Assembly (NCBI RefSeq): GCF_047496725.1
Contig: NC_132970.1
Span: 9,135,501-9,199,500, forward strand
From: Anoplolepis gracilipes
Taxonomy: Eukaryota; Arthropoda; Insecta; Hymenoptera; Formicidae
Reading direction: 5' to 3'
Length of the DNA: 64,000 bases
Positions 1-10,683 of this stretch are shown one piece after another (the stretch's first letter is position 1; each line of letters starts with the position of its first letter). The notes below the pieces were generated by a model. That model searched no databases. It was given only the letters and a program-made list of their open reading frames with translations, and was not told the origin of the DNA. The position numbers and the translations under genes are program-made.

Positions 1-1194
1 GCAGGTAGAATAGAATAAATAAGAGAAATTTTTCATATTGTATCTCCAATATATCTTATATTATTTCATTTTACAAGTAATTTGTTAATTAACTTATGTT
101 GCAAAAATAATATTTGTAATTATACCGGAGTCTAATTATAATGACTTGACTAAATTTTATATGAAAGAAAAATAAATTGTTGTTTATAATTTTTATAAAT
201 TTGAATCTAAAAGGTCGTTTTCAATAAGTTAATATATACATATATATATGTATATATATATATATATATATATGTGAGTATATATGTGTTAATAGATATA
301 CATAGAATTTTAATATTTATTTTCTAGTTCCTCAGGTCGTAATCAATTGGTGGACCAAATTTGGTTCCTTAATGTAAAATGGTATAAGAGTGGTAACTCT
401 AGAAAGTTATATAGTTTATGGCTTATGGAGGAATACATGGCCTAAGACGTGTCAGAAGTATTGATTGATTTAACTAAGAAATAAGTAGTAATTTATAAAT
501 CTTCGGAGGAGATAAGATATACGATTAATAGTTTAAAATGGATATAAATTCTCTTGTTTAAACAATTATTGTTGCCTGTTATAATAAATTATATGAAGGT
601 AGGTTAACTGTTCTAATTGTTAATTAGCACTTTTTTTATGATGTTTTATGATTAATAAAATTGAAATTTTATTTAGTAAGGCTTACAACTAATAGGAAAA
701 TGATACATTTATTATAAATATATAAAAATTATGTATGTATAGGTATTTTCGTGTTACGTCCTGGATCGCGAGCGAGGTGCGGTCGGTGGTTGGTGTACGC
801 GGATCGCGGGGCCGAGCGGTAAACCTGTCACGATCAGCGTAGCGGAAGCTGGCGGTCGGGACGTAATGGGTAATGAGGAGGATGTGAAGTGAGTAGACAA
901 TGAGTACAGATTGTTTACTAATTTTTATGTATTTATCATTATTTTATACTAAACATACATATATGGTTATATTTTCTTATATTTTAACGGACGAATAGAC
1001 GAGTAAATCACGGACGAATATCGGAAGGCAAACTGATAGGTGATAAGGGGCACATACACGCGCTAATGTAAATTGCTAAACGAGTTAACTTGACTTTATT
1101 TGACGGGTGTGAGGACAGGGTAAGCCTTAATGAATTTATTTTAATTTAATATTTATTTTATATTTTAGACCAAGAAGAGTGATCGGAGGAATTG

Positions 1195-1420
1195 TGAGAG
1201 ACGCCCTGAAAGAGGCGCTCCTCAGAGATGAGAGTTGTTCGCCCTGAGAGAGGCGCGCAACGTAGATAGAGGTAGTTCAGCCTTGAACGAGGCACACTAC
1301 GAGGGATGAAGGCAGAACAGCCCTGAAAGAGGCGCGCTACTAGAAGGAACATAGAGTCGCCTTGAAAGAGGCGCGCTACATAGGAAGGATGTAGATCGCC
1401 CTGAAGGAGGCGCACTACGG
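1195..1420 (-). repeat. Minisatellite of about 45-55 bp units with a GC hairpin core (copy in B1)
   Basis: About six units share a core of the type cgccctgaaagaggcgc, itself an inverted repeat (gcgcc...ggcg), separated by variable spacers of about 30 bp. The same array, with about seven to eight units in the opposite window orientation, lies in B2 at 36540-36850. It sits in the part of the unit expected to be transcribed, downstream of the TATA box. Confidence 0.8.
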
Positions 1421-2559
1421 TTTAGGTAAGGATGGTTATGGCTCTCTGTCTAATGACACTCCCTATGAAGACGTCCGAATAAAATATTAATCTCTTCAAT
1501 TATATGTTACAGATATCTGAGACTCCGGGTATGTCAAGGCGGACGTCGCGGACCTTACTGCAGATGAGCGGATAAGGCAAAAGAAAAGAGAAAAAAAAAT
1601 AAAAAAAGAAGCTATAAGGAATACAAGAACGCCCTGGAGGAGGCGCGCATCGTCGCAGGATGAAAGAGAGAGCCCGATGTAGGCGTGAAGGAAGGATAAC
1701 GTCGTCAGATAGTACTAATTTGCCCGATAATTTCAATATTAAAATTAGAATAGAAAGCTTGTCTCTATATTTACAGGTGTGTGGACACGGGAGATTAACG
1801 GCGAGAAGAATTGACACTAAGAAAATGACCGGAATGGACAGGGGCCGCGAACTGCCATAGGTATGTATATTTCGAGTAAATTACACGTATACAATATGAT
1901 TAATGATCACACAAATATATCTTAATAATAACGGCAATGTACTCACTTCATTAAATTATTATATGTTACAGGAACCATTTGGGAACACACTGCCACGCGG
2001 GTGTATACGAGAATGTGGATCTACAATATTATTAGGATTATAACATTAGTTAATAGAACTTTTCTTTGACTATAATTTCACGCGCGGACAGGTTTTGGAC
2101 GCTTAAACGATATTAGATAGGCGGCATTAATAATAATCTGATTGTCTGGAGAAGAAAAGATATAACGCTTATATTGTTGATAGAGATAAATTTACAGCGA
2201 ATGAAAATTAAGATAAAATGTCTTTGAAAGTGATAGATAGAATTCGATATGTATTGTGAGCGCCGTGAAAATCGAAAAAGAGAAAGGAAATATAATAGTG
2301 ACAGTGGAAACAATTAATCCAGAATAAATTTATACGACGGTAAATGCAAGAAACCAAAAGCTAATTAATAATATTTGCGATATGCTAGTCTCGAAGTCTC
2401 TCTGAGTTAATGATTTTGTGTGAATAATACCGAGTAATGAACTAGAAACACTGACCCGAAGATGTAATATTAATTACACTGTGAAAATTTGTAAGAATGT
2501 ACGTATGATCGAATGCTATAAAGATAACCGATTATTAAATCGTATAAATAACTGTCTAT

Positions 2560-2824
2560 ATGTACAGTGGATCTACTGAATACTACATGAATCGAGTATG
2601 AATACTGGATAAACTGTTTAACTGATCAAACTGTCTGAATCGAATATGCCGAATGAACTGTACGAACTAATTTTACTGTCAACAGTTACATCAGTTAATT
2701 CAGTATTCGGCTTTCGCCGAATTAACTGATGTAACTGTTGATCTGTCTAAATCGAATATTGATTGAATGCTGACTAAACTGCAAAAACTGAATGATCTGA
2801 ACGAATACTGACTGAACTGCGAAA
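2560..2824 (-). promoter_or_regulatory. CAGT-rich leader of LTR B1
   Basis: Immediately downstream (minus strand) of the TATA/initiator lies about 270 bp in which CAGT, often within TTCAGT or TCAGTT, recurs around twenty times. TCAGT is the arthropod initiator core, so this could spread transcription starts. The matching region in B2 (35205-35400) is also CAGT-rich. Function is inferred only. Confidence 0.4.
2680..2740. repeat. Perfect 22-bp inverted repeat
   Basis: Bases 2680-2701 are the exact reverse complement of 2719-2740, with a 17-base loop containing ggctttcgcc. It lies in the CAGT-rich leader of B1 and would form a stable RNA or DNA hairpin. Confidence 0.9.
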
Positions 2825-2860
2825 ACTGAATGCTGAGCGCACGGTGCTTTCGTTTATATA
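2825..2860 (-). promoter_or_regulatory. TATA box and initiator of LTR B1
   Basis: On the minus strand TATATAAA (2853-2860) is followed, with its A about 33 bases further on, by an arthropod-type initiator TTCAGT around 2825. Spacing is that of a classic RNA polymerase II core promoter. The equivalent pair in B2 lies at 35165-35209, so the promoter is a family feature. Confidence 0.65.
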
Positions 2861-3013
2861 CTCGTGGTCGCTGAAGGCTCCCACCCTTCTGAATTGTAGC
2901 GAGCGCAACATGGTCCGATCCTGGTCACGCTTGTTTGTCATGGTATCACGCGCCGGGCAATAGTAAGCGGTCACGGTGTTTGTCCGAAATTTTCACGTGA
3001 TCTGACGGTTCCT

Positions 3014-3031
3014 GAATGTTCTAGAAGCTTC
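3014..3031 (-). promoter_or_regulatory. Four-unit heat-shock element (B1)
   Basis: The sequence GAAtgTTCtaGAAgcTTC has four alternating inverted pentamer cores in register, the canonical binding site for trimeric heat-shock factor. It lies about 153 bp upstream of the TATA box on the minus strand. B2 carries the same arrangement at 34994-35011, again about 154 bp from the TATA box. Confidence 0.75.
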
Positions 3032-3993
3032 AGGACTAGCATTATAATATAATATTTATATCGCTATTTCTAGGTATATCGCAATTATTACTAGCGTTAC
3101 GATAACTTATCTGATTAATTACTTATCGCCGCATTGTATTATAGCGTTGTACTTAAATAATTGTAGAGATATGAGAGCATTTCACTAATTAACTTATTAA
3201 TTAACAATTATCTATGATGTCGCATAATGTTATTCGTGGATTACAAGGTCTAAATTAGTCTACAGACGTTAACTCGCTATTATATAACTATATGTATGTA
3301 TATTATTATAACTAGTAGTAATAAGTAATAATGGTATAAATGCACATGTAATATGCCGTGATATATTTACAATGAATGGATGAGGAGTGTGTAGGTGTGT
3401 ATAAACCCATAAATGTGTGATAAGTTTATATTGTGAGAGATCGAGTGTGTAATTTAAATAATGCGTATAGTATATGTATGAATTAGCTATAAGATCCGGA
3501 ACTATTGTGTATATGATATGTTGATTATGCGTATGTTAATATATGAGTATGCCTGTAATAAGTTTATAATAGGTTTATTGAGAATGCGTCATTTGTGCGT
3601 ACTATTGCGTCACCGTGTATATAAATTATTTATAGGATGTGTATATTTGCGTGTTACTGGGTGGATAATATGTCTATAATAGTCAGATACTGATTAAATA
3701 TTGTATAGATGATAAGTTTATGACGCGCGTATTTTTGTATCACCGGGTATATTAAGTGACTATTGTTATATAATTTTATGGTGTGTTTATTATGAAGCGT
3801 GTATCTATGTAATTATTTCTGAGTGTTCATTATACGTTTATACTTGATTTATGTAATGTATGATGTGTGTATTATTGTACCACCGTGTATATAGGTATGA
3901 TCATTTTGTTAATTATGCATATGTATATTGTAATTATTATTCATATCCAATAAAATGATAAAGGGGTTTTAAGAATATTATCGTGTTCAAGTT

Positions 3994-4111
3994 ATTTTGG
4001 ACACCTTGTATAAGTAAGAGTTAATTAATTAATAGTATATATTTGTGTGTAACTATACACAAATATATACTATTAATTAATTAACTCTTACTTATATAAG
4101 GTGTCCAAAAT
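3994..4111. repeat. Long inverted repeat, about 55-bp arms
   Basis: The arms at 3994-4048 and about 4057-4111 are near-perfect reverse complements around an 8-base loop (gtaactat). B2 has only a single arm near 33975-34010, so the palindrome is specific to B1. Confidence 0.85.
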
Positions 4112-4260
4112 AAGAAAGTTAGACAGTTGTTTAACTTTCGTTATCTTCCAGAGGTTTATTCGTTTTAAATTCCTTATGGGATATTTATATTATTTTCACT
4201 ATAATATGTATATATATATACATATTCACACATATTACACATATGGGTATATGTATATAT

Positions 4261-4381
4261 ACCCATCATCTGCATAATAATTCCTTACCATAAATACAAT
4301 TTGGTTTGCCAATAAAAATCCGGTCAGCTATCATTTATAATTATTTCATATATCAATCATGAAGATAACTCGGTGAAGATA

Positions 4382-4439
<58 letters not shown>

Positions 4440-4561
4440 GTGTATGCACCGAGTTATCTTCATGGTTGATATATGAAATAATTATAAATGATAGCTGACC
4501 GGATTTTTATTGGCAAACCAAATTGGATTTATGGTAAGGAATTATTATGCAGATGATGGGT
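4261..4561. repeat. Large inverted duplication around a (TA)n tract
   Basis: About 115 bp at 4261-4375 recur as the reverse complement at 4447-4561, separated by a loop made largely of (TA)n. B2 (about 33560-33670) and B3 (about 22935-23045) hold a single arm, so B1 acquired the second by inverted duplication centred on the TA tract. Confidence 0.85.
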
Positions 4562-6584
4562 TTGATCGAATCTTTTATTGTTGTTAAAATTTGAATTTAC
4601 TGAAATCACTGCACTGCGGTGGAGAATGAGTAAAATTGACAAGTTATTATATTTAGATGACAGAATCATTAGATATGTACGTTATTGTGGTATTAATTCG
4701 GTTTTGGGATATAAAACTGCATTAATAATAAAGGCATAATTATATAGGAGGTGTGGATTAAAATAAATGAATTATTAAAATTGAAAGTATGAGGTGTTTC
4801 TGGAGTAAAATGGGTCTACAACAAGGTGCGTTTTTATTGTGGGGCTGTAGCCCTATAAGTTGCTACTTTTTTTGGTTCTTTATGACTCGAGGCGCCAGGA
4901 AATAATTAATTAAGGTCACTGGGCGGATTTTTTATGTGATGTTTAAACCATTAAAAATTGGTTGCTTTTTGATGTTGCGACAGCTTTTGATATATTGAGA
5001 AAAGTGACTTAGACTGTGCATAGGAAGTTGCAATTGCGCATACGAGTTACTTGGCTTGCTCAGATTTAATAATTAATGAAAGTTCATATAGAGTGTCCCA
5101 AAAGTACCGATCGGAGTTTATTATATGAAGCTTATGGAATTTAACCAAATGAATCGGCCGGTTGTTAAACACTATTTTATACTAATGTTTGGATACTATG
5201 ACAATGTTAGTTTATATACCGGGTGTCAATTTATTAAGGTGAACATGTCGGGAGTTGTATTTCCGCTTATTCGCAGTTATGATCTCTTTCTTTGCGTGAT
5301 TTTAGTTTGTTATATAGATTTTCTTTATATTTTTGTTATACCGGGTGGTGGTTAATTCTCGATGCATGTGTCTATGGTGATGTGTACGTGTATGTTTGTG
5401 TTTAGTAAGAGTGGTGACGGCGAGGTAGAGTGAACATTGACTTATACTATCGCTATTACTTAATTTATGCTATTCTATTGACGCGTACTTAATATTATGT
5501 TTTCTTTTTATTTTCCAGGTACTGCAACTAGAGTGACAAAACTAAATGGATAATTATAATGAAATTAAGATGTTCGACCGATTTAGTAGGCCTTTCCTCT
5601 TCCTTTTTTCAGGTGCTGAGGATGCGGATCAGAAGGTGATATACCGGGTGGCCGAAAAATAGGTAAGAATTTTTCGTTGCGCAACTAATTAATTATTTTT
5701 TTTTATTTTTAAGTAGGTGATAGAGGAGAACTAGTGATGGGGGTGAAAGAAGAAAAAGAAACAAAAAAAATGTTCTAGCCGGAAACATAATAAAAAAGTA
5801 TTTATCGGCTTAATCTATTTTTGCTAATAAGTATATGTGTATATATATATATATAAAAAGAAAAAGAAAAAATTTTTATAGGCGCTTAACGCTTACTATG
5901 TCTACTTAACAGGTGGCGCATGGCGTCAACGGACGGCGACTGATGTCAAGCGGAAGCGCTGGACGTGACATACGTAATTGAATTTAAAAAGGGAGGTACG
6001 GTAATTATCCAGAATAGCTACCTCACCTCAAAAATTGATAAAATTACACACATTTAACGCATTTTTACATAAAATAATAGAGTCTGGCAGAAAAAATCGT
6101 CACTTTGCCCCGTGAAGTGAAATATTAATTTTTAAAGATATCAACTTTGTCTTTGCAGATTCGATATTAAGTGGAAAGGTGTCATACAAAATAAATAAAT
6201 TTACACTGGAATATAGTTGATTGGAAGCCGGCGATATTGTTTATTTAAAAATCACCGTCTTCGATGGAAAAGGGAAATGGGTAATATAAGAAGAATGCTC
6301 CTTATTTATTTATATTATTATTTATTAAAATAAAAATCTTCCTTCTTATTATATATTTTATTTATTTATTTCCTTGTTATAATTAGAAAAATTACTAATT
6401 AATAATTTAATATTAATTTCATTGATAAGAATAAAATTTATTGTTTCATAAGTACTTTTACATTTGTCTTAAATTTAAATAATATTTTATTTATCTTAAA
6501 GGTCTTATATGAAATTATTATTATCGTTAATAAATAAAATTTTATAATATATATATATATATATATTTATTTTTGTTTTTATGT

Positions 6585-6626
<42 letters not shown>

Positions 6627-6957
6627 AGCTAAGGGTGAAACAATTTATTATATAAGCAGTAATATAAATGTATTTGTTGTAAAAGTATTACTATTGTTAT
6701 GTTTTATTTATTATATTTTCTTTATTGATATATATATATATATATATATCAAAATTTTACGTGTTCTATATTCGAAAATAATATGATGAAATGTTAAAGA
6801 AAATACTTTAATATAATGAAAGCAGTTGACTATAATTCAATATGTATATATACTGTTTTATTTGAGTGATATTCAATTTTGAATATGATAAATCAATAAT
6901 AAGGATGTATATAATGTGGTGTGCGTTTGAAATTATGACTTATCTTTATTAATGCTT

Positions 6958-7308
6958 CTAGCTTTGTTGATTTTCCTGGGCTTTCTTCTCGTACACTGGA
7001 CGTCGTGGATCTCCCTCAGGGATGTTACTAGCAGGGGTTGAGGCAGGGACACAGCTCGATTTCAACCAAAGGCCCGGGCCAGTCAATAAATTCGAAGGTT
7101 CTTCGCGAGATGGGAACTTCGACTGAGTCAGAGTAGGAAGTTCGAAAAGTTCTACAACAATTCTTCGATTGTCTGGTACGCTAACTGGATTGCCTTTTAT
7201 GTCTTTTTCTTGGTCGAGGCCGTTATCACTATTCAAAATCTGTCTCTGTCGTCGTAAAGCGGCACGTAATTGTCTATGTCGTTTATCGGCGCGACGGGAA
7301 CCAGGCAT
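6958..7308 (-). pseudogene. LTR-A Arg-rich small ORF, copy in A1 (frameshifted)
   Basis: This 116-codon frame starts MPGSRRADK, has an Arg-rich N-terminus (RAALRRQRQ) and ends with KKAQENQQS. Compared with the 118-codon frame at 56540-56896, it is read in another frame between about residues 56 and 88, which implies two compensating indels. Ancestral coding is therefore likely but this copy is damaged. It lies in the sense direction of LTR A. Function unknown. Confidence 0.5.
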
Positions 7309-8110
7309 TTACTGTAAATTATAATCAAAATTTTATTCTAATTTGAGAAATTATTATTCATTATAGGCTGATAATCTGGATCAAGCGACATTCAAGCAGC
7401 TCATCGACTAAGTCTCAGCTCTGCTCGAACTAACACGAGGGGCACGTCACTCTGCTCTATCCCAGGTATGGATCTCGCTAACGCTCAAGATCCAGACGTA
7501 CATTAAATATTTAATCAATATTAAATTAATTATAGTAAATCCTGGTTGAGGGTGAAAGGTCACTATTTTGAAATAATGAATTTGTGAATATCGTGAAATA
7601 AGCAACTATGTATTTTAAAAGCTTGAAAATTTTACAGAGATTGCGAGTATAGTAATGATTGATTACAATTTAAAAGTAAAAGGTACAACCGCACTGTACC
7701 AGAATTTGGAAATTAATTAACAATAAAGTAGTAATTCTAAATTATAAAGTAGAGTGAGTCGCAGCTCTAAATTATAATATAAAGCGAGTCGCGAAGACGA
7801 GAAAATAAAGTATTGTTAAAGATCTACCTTGACGACATAAAGTAGCTGACGAAACTAAGTTAAAATTTGATTTTAGGACGAAGTGACTAAAGACTCGAAG
7901 ACGACTTTCTTATTGCGATGGTTTAATACGACTGCTGAATTACGACTGACTCCGTCCGCAAGATCGACTGACTTCCTGCGGTCCGTCCCCACTGCGGGGT
8001 CACCTCCCTCCAGACATTCGGTGGACCCAAGATCTCTCGAGTTGGCTACTTCGTCCGGATGGAGATGGATTTTTGGATCTTGGTGAAGGAACTCTCCGCC
8101 TTCGAAGACG

Positions 8111-8362
8111 TCAGAAGTGGCTCTTCATAATCTTAATAGGTTCGATGAAATTTGCAAAGTTTATAAGTTGGTATCTAGCGGTAAATTTCAAAAGCAAGTT
8201 GTTATAATATTTAGTTTCGTTGAATCTCTGCGTCGATAGATAAGAATAATATTCGGTTTCATCGAGTCTTTCTCGCCGTCGTCTAATTATTGATTTTTTG
8301 ATACGCGAATGAGAGACTCTTTGTCTTATAAAATAATTTTGTACTCTTATATTATAATTCAT
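8111..8362 (-). pseudogene. LTR-A basic small ORF (MNYNIRV), copy in A1 (shortened)
   Basis: The frame starts MNYNIRVQNYF and includes a basic stretch (IKKSIIRRRRERLDE). It ends early at codon 83, where the copies at 29648-29971 and 44918-45238 continue to about 106. A sense-strand ORF of the giant LTR, upstream of the Arg-rich ORF. I do not recognise a family; the basic block suggests nucleic-acid binding. Confidence 0.45.
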
Positions 8363-9012
8363 TTTACAGCAAGAGTGGCATACTAATTTAACTATAGTAA
8401 AAGTTAATATTCATTCTTGTAATTATTATATCTCATTATTAATTATTTTCTTTTCACTTATTAATTACATTTTATATTTGGATTTCTTTTAGTTTCCTCT
8501 CTTGTTGTATCACATATTTCTTATTGACAGTTTACTTTTTATTATAGCATCTATATGGAAGAGGTTATTATTGTAATTTAATTATCACAATTTGTTATCA
8601 TTTATGAATTTATGATTTTTCTCCTGGCTCCTTATACTTTTACTTTAGCATAGGAGACTAGTTTTTTTCATATATATATATATATATGCAGTAATGCTTG
8701 TCATACGTTATGCCTTCAAATTATTAATTCCTCATTAGCTACACTAAGAAAAGAGTCTTCCATGTAGATTAACATTTATTATGGAGTAATGTGCGCATTC
8801 CCCTTATGGTATGTTTTACTCAATAATTTTTCTGTTTTTTTATTATTTATTTTTTTTATAATAATTATGAAAATATAAGATTTATAATTGATAAAGCGAT
8901 TTTAAGTATGATTTAATTTTGCTATACTAATATAATTAATTTGCAAGTATTTCTGTTACGATCGAGTAATTTATTTATTGAATTTCAACGATTCTGATAT
9001 TATAGTAATATA

Positions 9013-9528
9013 CAGGATGTCCCCGAATTAGTGGATCAACTCTCGTGGGTAGATAGAACGTGTTAAACTGAAAAAAAATCTTATATCATTTTGTTAAATT
9101 CGCAATAATTAATAAGATATAAATTAATAAAGATCGGCCAATCCGTGCCATTATAAGCGCGCGGCGCGAAGAAACCTCCCAATTGTTACTTGATACTAGG
9201 CACGCGGCAAGATATAAACGCAGAGCGCACTGTACGTGTCTCAGTACGCCCTTTGTACGTCCTTTGTAGAGCGCTCCGCCTACTGTCTCATCGCACACCA
9301 TAGTATAGTGTGCATACATACGTACGTAGTATAGCATACATAGTATCAAGTAAAAAGTAGGAGGCTTTTTTGCGCCGCGCGCTTATCCTAGCACGTATTG
9401 GCCAATCTTTATTAATTTATATCTCATTAATTATTGCAAATTTAGCAAAATGATATAAGACTTTTCTCTTCAGTTTAACACGCTCTATCTACCCACGAGA
9501 GTTGATCCGCCAATTCGAGGACACTCTG
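9013..9528. mobile_element. Long-TIR MITE, 516 bp, TA target duplication
   Basis: The ends CAGGATGTCC (9013) and GGACACTCTG (9528) head inverted repeats of about 150 bp that pair almost throughout. TA flanks both sides, and the unoccupied site is present near 46016 in A3. There is no transposase, so this is a non-autonomous element, probably mobilised by a Tc1/mariner-type enzyme (inferred from the TA site and the terminal sequence). Confidence 0.8.
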
Positions 9529-9614
9529 TATATTTCTATATATTTTAGTAGAGAAAATTTTAACTTCTATTTAGAAAATCAATATATATAGTAGTCTAAT
9601 GATTGCAATTGTAG

Positions 9615-10311
9615 GATATATATTTTCTTCCACTATAGTGTTAGATGAAGGTAATCGTGCTATTCTTCCAAAAATTAATTCAAAAGGGGAGAATTTAGTA
9701 CTTTCATGTATGCTCGTATTGTATGAAAACATTGCTAGGGCAAGATAATCATCCCAATTTGAGTCTTTGTTAATTTGTGTTTTTAGATATTCTGTTAGGA
9801 CGTGATGAGACCTTTCTATTGATCCGTTAGACTAAGGATAATACGCGGTAGTGTGATATTGTTTGATTCTAAATTTTTTCGCTAAATTTCTCATTAAGGC
9901 CGTTAAGAAATTAGATCCTTGATCGGTTAAAATGGCTTGTGGGGCACCGTAAACACATAAAATTCTTAGTAAAGGCGTCGGCTATTGTTAATGATGTAAC
10001 TTCTTTTCATGGTACTGCAACTGAATATTTTGTTAGTAAATCTTGCATAGTGAAAATGTAAACGTTTCCGTTATCAGATATGGGTAATGGACCTACAATG
10101 TCCATTGATATTTTATCGAAAGCTGATCCGGGAGTGTCGGTGATTACCATAGACTGTTTAGTTTTTATTCTAGTTAATTTTTTTAATTGACAGGTTCGAC
10201 AATTCCGAATAAAAATTTGAGTATCTTTTTTCATTGTATTCCAGTAATAGAAGGTTTGTAATCGATTGTAGGTTTAGGTTATTCCTTTATGTCCACGTAT
10301 TGTTGATTCGT
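9615..10311 (-). pseudogene. Gypsy integrase fragment (core and part of the zinc region), minus strand
   Basis: On the minus strand this matches the integrase at 51540-52180: it contains the RNCRTCQLKK zinc-binding cysteine pair, the first catalytic region (SMDIVGPLP) and a decayed copy of the downstream DDE core. Several frameshifts and stops are present. The matching upstream part resumes at 15713, so the mitochondrial insertion split one integrase gene between its zinc and core regions. Confidence 0.8.
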
Positions 10312-10683
10312 GTCATAATTATAAGAAAAAGATACTCTTTTTTGGATTTTTATAAATATCAAATTTATATTTGGTATTTAGTTAGTTTATATCCTTTATT
10401 TTTGTTATATTTTATTAAAATTTTGGCTGAGTTAAATCGTAGCCCTATAGATTTTATTGAGGGCGAATCAGAGTTAGTTTCGGGGTTTAATATTGAATAT
10501 TTTAGGGGGGGATTTACATTAATTTTTTTATCTGAATATGGTATGATTATTTTTTTTAGATTTATTAGAATTATTTTATTTACTAATTTACTTTTATATT
10601 CTATGTTAATATTTGTTATAATTAATTTAATAAGATCTTTGATTATTTTTATGCGAGGATTATTACCTCGAATGCGGTATAAA
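10312..10683 (+). pseudogene. nad1: nad1, 3' part (mitochondrial NADH dehydrogenase subunit 1)
   Basis: The translation shows the hallmark complex I motif AELNRSPIDFIEGESELVSG, followed by FNIEYF and LIFLSEYGMI. AGA codons fall where serine is expected under the mitochondrial code. The sequence ends at LPRMRY, where the normal protein continues for roughly 20-30 residues, and then joins the 3' end of nad2. Its missing upstream half is at 15228-15712. Confidence 0.9.

Larger units (their letters stand above)
752..5970 (-). mobile_element. Giant LTR-like unit, family B, copy B1 (5.2 kb)
   Basis: The unit runs from TGTTACGTCC (752) to GGACGTGACA (5970), imperfect 10-bp inverted ends. The flanks ttcg (748-751) and tacg (5971-5974) are a mutated 4-bp target duplication, and the unoccupied site is present in A5 near 55434. 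TG...CA ends with a 4-bp duplication fit a solo LTR of a gypsy-type element, but 5.2 kb would be exceptionally long, so a non-autonomous element is an alternative. A TATA/initiator and a heat-shock element on the minus strand set the orientation. I see no long coding region. Confidence 0.75.
1..9614 (-). mobile_element. Giant LTR-like unit, family A, copy A1 (interrupted, truncated)
   Basis: Read on the minus strand, this matches A2 (16177-21479), A4 and A5 over several kb; the first bases correspond to about 54737 in A5. It lacks roughly the first 220 bp of the unit (A2 16177-16395) because it joins gypsy-like sequence at about 9615, and its other end lies outside the window. It is interrupted by LTR B1 at 752-5970 and by a MITE at 9013-9528. 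It carries decayed copies of two unit-encoded ORFs (8111-8362 and 6958-7308, both minus). Direct observation is repeat identity; calling it an LTR rests on TG...CA ends and 4-bp target duplications seen for copy A3. Confidence 0.7.

Noticed and set aside
1195..1420. CRISPR-like array
   Set aside because: Core repeats are degenerate, spacing is irregular, the setting is an insect transposon leader and no cas genes are present; it is a minisatellite.
6163..6297. Exon-like segment with a ctttgcag acceptor and ending GKGKWVI, repeated near 19310, 49430 and 55792
   Set aside because: The frame is not conserved between copies (a stop in A1, a one-base insertion in A5) and it is antisense to the LTR-A ORFs.
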